Below, piece after piece: positions 14,539 to 20,195 of a stretch of 20,195 bases of DNA (positions are counted from its first letter, which is position 1; each line of letters opens with the position of its first letter). This DNA is from Alphaproteobacteria bacterium. Its GTDB lineage: Bacteria > Pseudomonadota > Alphaproteobacteria > JAEULC01. The position numbers were made by a program, and so were the translations under genes. The notes beneath the pieces were generated by a model that searched no databases, was not told where the DNA came from, and saw only the letters and a program-made list of their open reading frames with translations. The stretch lies in NCBI GenBank assembly GCA_020851015.1, contig JADZDN010000023.1:1-20195 (forward strand). Direction: 5' to 3'.

Positions 14539-15237
14539 ATGGACACCGGGATCGGCGAAGTCCGACTCCACGGTCGCGCGCCGCCGCGGACCGTCGCGCT
14601 GGCGCGGTCGATGCCCAACGCCAGCGGGATGCTGCGAGGCGGCTGGATGCTCACCCTCACCGATTGCATCTTGCTGTTGCTGACCTTCTTCGTCATGCTG
14701 GTGGCGATGTCCAGCGTGAAGAACGAGCGCTGGCGCGAACTTTCCGCTTCGCTGGCGGGCGCGTTGCGCCCCGTAACGGCGTTCGACCCGCGCGCGTTTC
14801 CGCGGCCCTTCGCGACGAGCGATGCGAACGCCGGCAAGCGCGATGTCGACTACATGGCGGCCCTGCTGGCGAACACGGTTGCGAACGAGCGGCCCCTGAG
14901 CGGATTTGCGCTTGCGCGCACGAAAGAAGGCCTTGCCATCCGGCCGCCGGCCGACGCCTGGCAGGACGAGGGTATCTCGCCCGCCGGGCAGGCCGCTGCC
15001 GGCGTGCTGGCGGAGCGCCTGCGCCTGGTGGAGAACGAACTGGTCGTGCATGTCGACGGGGCGCCGTCCGGCGCGGGCTGGGCACGCGCGATGAAGCGCG
15101 GGATCGCGCTGGCCGAAGCCATGCGCCGGGGCGGATATCCCCGCGACCTGGCCGTGCTCGCCGCGGACAACGTGCGCCCGGCGGGAAGCGCGGAGGTCGA
15201 ATTGGTGCTGCGGCCGGCGCGGGCGGGCGCGCGATGA
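14539..15237 (+). CDS. MotB-like (OmpA/MotB-type) protein with conserved membrane aspartate
   Basis: A 232-residue protein. A cytoplasmic N terminus of about 35 residues leads into a membrane segment (about 38-57, LTLTDCILLLLTFFVMLVAM) with D42 in the place of the proton-binding aspartate of MotB. The periplasmic part has weak OmpA-like elements (SPAGQAAAGVLAERLRLVEN and WARAMKRGIALAEAMRRGGY). It lacks a clear peptidoglycan-binding Asp/Arg pair that I can identify. Its length is below the 250-350 typical of MotB. No motA lies nearby, so its channel partner is unknown or elsewhere. The gene is coupled to the one before (4-base gap) and the one after (ATGA overlap). It could be a true stator B subunit or a derived partner. 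Confidence 0.72.
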   Translation: MDTGIGEVRLHGRAPPRTVALARSMPNASGMLRGGWMLTLTDCILLLLTFFVMLVAMSSVKNERWRELSASLAGALRPVTAFDPRAFPRPFATSDANAGKRDVDYMAALLANTVANERPLSGFALARTKEGLAIRPPADAWQDEGISPAGQAAAGVLAERLRLVENELVVHVDGAPSGAGWARAMKRGIALAEAMRRGGYPRDLAVLAADNVRPAGSAEVELVLRPARAGAR

Positions 15238-18200
15238 CGGGCGCGATCCGCCGTTGCGCGGTTTGGGCGCTGCTGACGCTGGGCCTCGCGGCGTCGCCCG
15301 CGGGCGCCGAGGAGCGGGTCCAGGTCACCGGCGATTCCGCCGGCGGCAAGGCGATCGTCAATTTCGACTGGGCTACCCCGACCACGTTTTCGGCGGAGAT
15401 TTTCGACGGCAACCTGATCGTGCGCTTCGGCCGACCATTCGAGGCGAGCTTCGATGAGGCCGTCAAGGCGCTTCCCAGGCACTTGCTCGACGCGACGATC
15501 CGGCCCGACCAGCGCACGGCGGTCCTGGCGCTCCGGCGCGAGCAGACCTTCCGATCAAGCCAGTCGGGCAACCGCGTTTCGATCGAACTGCTCGATCCGG
15601 GCAGCGCGAAGGTCGAAGCCAATGGTACGCCCAAGCCGCCCGCGCTTCGGCCGCCCAAGCCACAATCCGCGAATGCCGAGCCGGCCCAACTGGAACCGGC
15701 GAAGCCCGTGCTGGCAAAGTCTGAACCGGCCAAGTCTGGACCGGCCAAGTCTGGACCGGCCAAGTCTGAACCGGCCAAGCCTGAACCCAAGCCGGCCGAA
15801 GCGGCGCCGGCCGGGCCGCGGGTGCGGCTGGGTTCGTCCGAGGATGGCACGCGGCTGGAAATCGACTGGGGCCGCCCCGTCGCGGTGGCGACGATCGAGA
15901 ACGGCCGCGCCGTGACGATGACCTTCGACGCGCCGGGCAAGCTGGACCTGGGCGACCTGAAGGATCGCGCGCTGAAGCTGGTCGACGGCATCGACAGCAA
16001 GGCCGACAGGACCACCTCGTCGCTGAGCCTCACGCTGGCCGAGCGCGCGCGTCTGCGCCAATCGCAGGACGGGAACCGCCACATCATCGACATCGCGCCG
16101 GCGACCGGACCAAGAACCGCCGCCAAGCAAGAGACCAAGCCGGAGACCAAAGCGGAGAGCAAGCCCGAGGCCAGGGCCGAAGCGAAGTCGGAGCCCAAGC
16201 CCGAGGCAAAACCGGAGGCCAAGGCGGAGGCAAAGCCAAATGGCAAGGGCGAGGCGAAGCCGTCCGCGCCGCCAGCCGCCGCCACGAACGCGCCGCCGGG
16301 CGGCGAGGCGGACACCCCGACACGGCTGACGCCAGCCGCGCCGGCGACGGCCAACGGCCCGCTGGCGGTGTCGACGCAGCTTGTCGACGACAGGCTGACG
16401 CTGCGATTTCCTTGGACGCAGCCCGTGGCCGCGGCGGCATTCCGGCGCGGCGAGCAGATCTGGATCGTGTTCGACCGCCCGGCCAAGCTCGAGCTTGCGC
16501 GCGTGCTGAAAGCGCCGGCCACCGTGATGACCGGTGCGGCCCAGCTTGCCGACGAGGCGGCGACGGTGCTGCGCATGAATGCCTCGGCCTCGATCAATCC
16601 CGCCCTGTCGCTCGACGGCACGACGTGGAACGTCGAGCTGCGGCACCAGCCCCTGCAGCCGGAAACGCCGATCGCGATCGAGCCGCGGTCGGCACCCAGC
16701 CGGGAGACGTCGCTGGCTCTGATCGTCGACCAGCCCGGAAATCCGGTGCGCCTGCGCGACCCCGATGTCGGGGATCGCCTGGTCGTCGTTCCGATTGCGA
16801 ACCCCGGCCAGGGCGTTGCCGGCACGCGCGAGTTCGCGGAGTTCCGCATCCTCGCCTCGAGCCAAGGCATCGCGATCGAGCCGATCGCCGACCGCATCGC
16901 CGTCGAGGCCGCGCCGGGCGCCGTGGTCGTTTCGGCGCCGGGCGGGCTGCTGATGTCCTCGAACAGCGATTCCGCCTTCGGCGCCGGCGCCTTCAGCGGG
17001 CCGCGCCTGCTGGCCGAGCAGCCGCTCTTCGACTTTCCGGCCTGGTCGCGCGGCGGCGAGGCCAAGTTCAGCGAGAACCGCCGCGCCTTGAACCTGCTTC
17101 TGGCCAATGCGCCGCCCGAGACGCGCACCGCCGTGCGGCTGGAGAACGCCCGGTTCTACTTCGCCAACCTGATGCCCCAGGACGCGCTGGGGGCGTTGGA
17201 GCGCATCGAGGCGGATGGCGACCCGGAGGCGGTGTCGGCGGAATTCCGCGCGCTGAAGGGGGCGGCGCTGACCATGTCGCGCCGCGGCGCGGATGCCGAA
17301 GCCGTGCTCGCCGATCCGCGCCTGCAGGACAACCGCGAAGCCCAGCTCTGGCGCGCGGCCGCGGCCGCCCAGCGCGGCAATTTCACCCAGGCAAATGCGC
17401 TGTTCGTGGCGGCGGGCGCCGTCCCGCAGACCTATCCGGCGTTGCTGCGCCAGGATCTGGGGCTGAAGGCGACCGAGGCGGCGATCGCCGCCGGCGACCC
17501 GAAGCTCGGCTCCAGCCTGGCGGACGCCCTGGGCGGCCTGATCAAGGATGGGCCCAACCGCGGCCAGCTCGACTATCTGCGCGGCCGGGCGCTAGCCGAC
17601 CTCGGCAAGCGCGCCGATGCGGTCAAGCTGTGGACGGAGGTGGTGGCGCGGCGCGAATTGCCAAGCTGGCCGCGCGCGGAGATGGCGCTGATCGAAAGCG
17701 GCCTGGCGGCGAAGACGCTGAAGCCGCTTGCCGCGATCGAGCGGCTGGAGAAGCTGCGCTACGTGTGGCGCGGCGACGAGCTGGAACGTCGCGTGCTGTC
17801 GCTGCTGGCGCAGCTCAACCTGGAGGTCGGCAACAGCGCGGCCGGGCTTTCGACCTATCGCGAGCTGGCCTCGACGTTCCCGGATTCGGCCGAGGCGCGC
17901 GGCGCCGCCGACGCGATGACCAAGGCGTTCACGAAGCTGTTCGTCGACGGCGAGTCGGAATCGATGCCGCCCTTGAAGGCGCTGGCGCTGTACGACCAGT
18001 TCCGCGAGCTGACGCCGAGCGGCGCCAAGGGCGATGCGGTGATCCGCAACCTGGCCGATCGGCTGGCCAGCATCGACCTGCTGGACCGCGCGTCCGAGCT
18101 GCTCGAGGACCTGGTGAAGAACCGCCTTACCGGCGACGCCAAGGCCGAGGGCGGCGCGCGGCTGGCGGCGATCCGCCTGCAGAACGGCCAGCCGGCAGCG

Positions 18201-18779
18201 GCGATCGAGGCGCTCGACGCCTCGAACGTGGAGACGGTCTCGGACCCGCTGAAGCGCGAGCGCGCCCGCACGCGCGCGCAGGCGCTGGTCCAGCTCGACA
18301 AGCCGGAAGAGGCGCTGGCGCTGATCGCCGCGGACGACGGCGACCCCGCCGACCGGCTGCGCCAGGACATCTACTGGAAGCAGGCCGATTGGCCCCAGGC
18401 GGCCAAGGTCGCCGCGCGCCGCGCCGAGCGCCTGGCGCCCGCCGGCGGCAAGCCGGAGAAGCCGTCCGCGGAAGCCGCGACAGCCATCATGAACGCCGCG
18501 GTCGCCACCTCGCTTGCCGGCGACAAGAAGGCGCTGGCGGCGCTGCGCGAACGCTACGCCAAGGCGATGGACCAGACCGCGCAGCGCAGCGCCTTCCGCC
18601 TGATCGCCAACGGGTCCGGCTCGCCGACCGACCTTGCGCAGGTACGCCAGTCCCTCGAAACCGCCCAGGGCTTCCAGCAGTTCCTCAACAGCACCCGCCC
18701 CGCCGCGGGGGGCGCGGCCCCGCCGCCCGCCCCCGGCGCACCCGCGCCGAAACCCGAGACGCCGAAGCCGCTGAACTAG
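15234..18779 (+). CDS. Large exported protein with three beta-rich repeats and a TPR-like helical half
   Basis: A 1181-residue protein with a Sec signal peptide (cut after AGAEE-region, about residue 25). Three divergent units of about 85 residues (38-120, 203-288, 384-472) share the pattern hydrophobic-x-F/I-x-W-x-x-P-V ... F-D-x-P-x-x-L and end in S-x-D/G-G-N-x-x-x-I-x-L. They resemble AMIN-type envelope domains, but I cannot confirm that. Linkers rich in Lys, Pro, Glu and Ala lie at 130-195 and 290-375. From about 600 to 1145 the protein is a helical repeat region of TPR type (NARFYFANLMPQDALGALER, QLWRAAAAAQRGNFTQANAL, RGRALADLGKRADAVKLW). The tail is Pro-rich. The ATG at 15234 overlaps the preceding stop. 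In rhizobia, motC follows motB, so a MotC-like role is a reasonable guess. Confidence 0.8.
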   Translation: MTGAIRRCAVWALLTLGLAASPAGAEERVQVTGDSAGGKAIVNFDWATPTTFSAEIFDGNLIVRFGRPFEASFDEAVKALPRHLLDATIRPDQRTAVLALRREQTFRSSQSGNRVSIELLDPGSAKVEANGTPKPPALRPPKPQSANAEPAQLEPAKPVLAKSEPAKSGPAKSGPAKSEPAKPEPKPAEAAPAGPRVRLGSSEDGTRLEIDWGRPVAVATIENGRAVTMTFDAPGKLDLGDLKDRALKLVDGIDSKADRTTSSLSLTLAERARLRQSQDGNRHIIDIAPATGPRTAAKQETKPETKAESKPEARAEAKSEPKPEAKPEAKAEAKPNGKGEAKPSAPPAAATNAPPGGEADTPTRLTPAAPATANGPLAVSTQLVDDRLTLRFPWTQPVAAAAFRRGEQIWIVFDRPAKLELARVLKAPATVMTGAAQLADEAATVLRMNASASINPALSLDGTTWNVELRHQPLQPETPIAIEPRSAPSRETSLALIVDQPGNPVRLRDPDVGDRLVVVPIANPGQGVAGTREFAEFRILASSQGIAIEPIADRIAVEAAPGAVVVSAPGGLLMSSNSDSAFGAGAFSGPRLLAEQPLFDFPAWSRGGEAKFSENRRALNLLLANAPPETRTAVRLENARFYFANLMPQDALGALERIEADGDPEAVSAEFRALKGAALTMSRRGADAEAVLADPRLQDNREAQLWRAAAAAQRGNFTQANALFVAAGAVPQTYPALLRQDLGLKATEAAIAAGDPKLGSSLADALGGLIKDGPNRGQLDYLRGRALADLGKRADAVKLWTEVVARRELPSWPRAEMALIESGLAAKTLKPLAAIERLEKLRYVWRGDELERRVLSLLAQLNLEVGNSAAGLSTYRELASTFPDSAEARGAADAMTKAFTKLFVDGESESMPPLKALALYDQFRELTPSGAKGDAVIRNLADRLASIDLLDRASELLEDLVKNRLTGDAKAEGGARLAAIRLQNGQPAAAIEALDASNVETVSDPLKRERARTRAQALVQLDKPEEALALIAADDGDPADRLRQDIYWKQADWPQAAKVAARRAERLAPAGGKPEKPSAEAATAIMNAAVATSLAGDKKALAALRERYAKAMDQTAQRSAFRLIANGSGSPTDLAQVRQSLETAQGFQQFLNSTRPAAGGAAPPPAPGAPAPKPETPKPLN
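15721..15780 (+). repeat. 15-base in-frame tandem repeat, four copies
   Basis: Four near-identical 15-base units (ctgaaccggccaagt or ctggaccggccaagt) run head to tail. Each encodes a 5-residue Ser-Glu/Gly-Pro-Ala-Lys unit in the first linker of the large exported protein. Degenerate copies continue on both sides. The unit is a multiple of three, so copy number can change without breaking the frame. Confidence 0.9.
16123..16263 (+). repeat. Degenerate Lys-Pro-Glu-Ala coding repeat in second linker
   Basis: Imperfect units of 6-12 bases built on aag-ccg-gag and gcg-gag encode a KPE/KAE-rich stretch of the large exported protein (about residues 297-343). It is of lower identity than the 15-base repeat and looks like an older expansion. 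As protein it should be extended, charged and flexible, as in linkers that cross or contact peptidoglycan. Confidence 0.7.
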
Positions 18780-19972
18780 CCGGCAGTCTTGCGCTGCCGT
18801 GCTATCTCGCGCGCGATCAATCCCGCCGCGATGACCACCGCGACCCATCCGGTCGGCAGGTCCCAGGCGGGGAAGGTCAGGATCAGCAGGCTTGCCGCTG
18901 CAAGGGCGATCCATTGGATGGGCCGCAGCCCTGCGGCCAGCCGATCCCGCAGCAGGAAGGCGATCGCGACGGCCAGCAGCACCTGGTCGTAGACATAGAC
19001 ATAGGGCGAGGCGAGCAGGGCGCCGGCGGCCAGCGCGGCCGCCTTCAATGCGTGGGGCAGGCGGGTGCGCCAGGCGGCGGCGACCGCGATCGCCGCGGCG
19101 AGGGATAGCGCGGCCTGTGCGGACCAGGCGGCCGTCGCCGGCGCGCCCAAGGCGCGCAGCATGCCGTAGAGGCTCTGCATCTTGTCGAGATGGGCGCGGC
19201 CCTCGCCGAGGACGGCCTGGTTCGTCTGCGCCATGTTCGCGAGGAAGGCGGCGAAGGATTCCGTGCCGAACGCGATCCAAGAGATGCCGTGCAGCGCTAG
19301 GCCGGTGGCCGCGGTGACGGCGATCGCGCGCCAATGCCCGCCCGCGACGAGGGCGATCGGAATGAGAAGCCCGAATTGCGGCTTGTAGGTCAACAGACCG
19401 AAGCAGAGTCCGGCAAGCGCGGGCCGGGTCGGCAGGATCCACAGCGCGGCGCCGAACAGGGCGGCGGTCAGGAAGCCGTTCTGCCCGACAGCCGTGTTCC
19501 ACAGCGCCGCCGGAAAAGCGCAGGCCGCGAGGTAGCCGACGCCGTCGCCGAGGATGCGCCGGATGGCGAGCATGTAGAGGGGCAGGGTCAGCGCCATCCA
19601 CGCGACCAGCGCCGGCGCATAGGGCAGCAGGGCGAGCGCGGCGGCGACGAACAGGAAGGCCGGGGGATAGTGCCAGCCGTAGTAGCCGCCGAAATCGTAG
19701 CCGACGCCGGCGTATTCGACGCGCTCGTGGACCGCCCAGTCATAGGCGGCGGCAGGCTGGCCATCGAGGACCAGCCGGCCGGCGGCCCAGACGTTCAGGA
19801 AATCGGTCGGGACGCCGCGGCCCTCCTTGTCGACCAGCCAGAAGCCGGTCGCGAAGGAAACCGCCAGCAGCGTGACCTCGGCCGCGCCGGCGGCGAAGCA
19901 GAGCCGCTCCAGCACGCCGGCCCGGCGGGGCCGCGCGGAACGGGGCCGGGCCCCGAGATGCTCCGCCACCAT
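18776..19972 (-). CDS. Polytopic membrane glycosyltransferase, GT87-like (DUF2029 type)
   Basis: A 398-residue inner-membrane protein with roughly ten hydrophobic segments. The first periplasmic loop holds TDFLNVWAAGRLVLDG (about 56-71), with D57 in the place of the catalytic aspartate of GT-C enzymes that use polyprenyl-phosphate sugars. GWHYPPAFLFVAA, ALWNTAVGQNGFLTAALF and LTYKPQFGLLIP are the other family landmarks. Acceptor and sugar cannot be told. The start at 19972 is 16 bases after the stop of fliP, so it may be read from the flagellar transcript. Its stop codon overlaps that of the large exported gene: the four bases ctag (18776-18779) serve both. No other envelope-glycan gene is nearby. 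Confidence 0.82.
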   Translation of the reverse strand: MVAEHLGARPRSARPRRAGVLERLCFAAGAAEVTLLAVSFATGFWLVDKEGRGVPTDFLNVWAAGRLVLDGQPAAAYDWAVHERVEYAGVGYDFGGYYGWHYPPAFLFVAAALALLPYAPALVAWMALTLPLYMLAIRRILGDGVGYLAACAFPAALWNTAVGQNGFLTAALFGAALWILPTRPALAGLCFGLLTYKPQFGLLIPIALVAGGHWRAIAVTAATGLALHGISWIAFGTESFAAFLANMAQTNQAVLGEGRAHLDKMQSLYGMLRALGAPATAAWSAQAALSLAAAIAVAAAWRTRLPHALKAAALAAGALLASPYVYVYDQVLLAVAIAFLLRDRLAAGLRPIQWIALAAASLLILTFPAWDLPTGWVAVVIAAGLIAREIARQRKTAG

Positions 19973-19988
19973 GACCGCCCCGGGACCG

Positions 19989-20195
19989 CTAGGACGATCC
20001 GGTGCCGAAGCTCTGCACCAGGCTGCCGGCGAACAGGAACCAGCCGTCGACCAGCACGAAGAAGATCAGCTTGAAGGGCAGGGAGATCACCACCGGCGGC
20101 AGCATCATCATGCCCATCGACATCAGGACCGAGGCGATCACCATGTCGATGATCAGGAAGGGCAGGAACAAGAGGAACCCGATCTCGAACGCGCG
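19989..20195 (-). CDS. fliP: Flagellar export-gate protein FliP, C-terminal part (5' end outside window)
   Basis: The last 68 residues of FliP, a subunit of the FliP-FliQ-FliR export gate in the basal body. The visible frame reads [20 protein letters not shown], then [20 protein letters not shown] and [20 protein letters not shown], which is the highly conserved C terminus of the family. The gene runs leftwards and begins beyond the right edge. It is followed after 16 bases by the GT87-like gene. Confidence 0.95.
   Translation of the reverse strand, partial: RAFEIGFLLFLPFLIIDMVIASVLMSMGMMMLPPVVISLPFKLIFFVLVDGWFLFAGSLVQSFGTGSS

Noticed and set aside
15721..15780. CRISPR-like direct repeats
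   Set aside because: The 15-base units are contiguous, without spacers, and in frame inside a coding gene.
14693..17128. 811-residue open frame antisense to the MotB-like and large exported genes
   Set aside because: It is a Ser/Ala/Arg-rich shadow that includes the mirrored linker repeats. The plus-strand genes have signal peptide, membrane segment and coupled starts.
16412..19108. 898-residue plus-strand frame overlapping the large exported gene
   Set aside because: It is an out-of-frame, Arg/Gly-rich shadow that runs through the stop of the real gene into the antisense of the GT87-like gene.

Overview
The window is high-GC, densely coded, and reads as chromosomal DNA of a flagellated alphaproteobacterium, most likely of the Rhodospirillales/Azospirillales type. 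The reasons are the flgF-flgG-flgA-flgH cluster facing away from fliL-fliM, the MotE-type protein, a CheZ with a FliM-like tail, sigma-54-like promoter elements, and the AlphaProteobacteria-style protein sequences. This placement rests on recognition of families, not on a search. I see no rRNA, tRNA, CRISPR, insertion sequence or prophage.

Left end (1-4502). Two overlapping ATPase genes of a dipeptide/oligopeptide ABC importer (dppD-like, cut by the window edge, then dppF-like) run rightwards. They converge on a leftward amidohydrolase of the 2-pyrone-4,6-dicarboxylate hydrolase-like family. A leftward Kup-type potassium transporter follows. This part is ordinary metabolism and transport.

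Flagellar core (4750-11812). A leftward unit fliL-fliM-(small membrane/coiled-coil protein)-motE is divergent from a rightward unit flgF-flgG-flgA-flgH-(126-residue unknown). The 327-base gap between them carries a sigma-54-like element facing each way and a CCGGCA/TGCCGG inverted repeat between them. The genes supply the switch (FliM), the stator-associated FliL, a stator accessory (MotE), the proximal/distal rod proteins (FlgF, FlgG), the P-ring chaperone (FlgA) and the L-ring lipoprotein (FlgH). A perfect 11-bp hairpin ends the rightward unit.

Chemotaxis/motor part (11861-18779). A leftward glutathione S-transferase lies between the two flagellar blocks. A rightward set then reads cheY, cheZ, two consecutive MotB-like genes, and a translationally coupled gene for a 1181-residue exported protein with three divergent beta-rich repeats, Lys/Pro/Glu/Ala-rich linkers and a long helical repeat half. 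Only the second MotB-like protein keeps the membrane aspartate expected of a proton-conducting stator. The first lacks it. This three-gene set is the most interesting part of the window: it may encode a stator-associated envelope complex that is not well described.

Right end (18776-20195). A leftward GT87-like polytopic membrane protein lies 16 bases downstream of the 3' end of fliP, the flagellar export-gate protein, which runs off the window.
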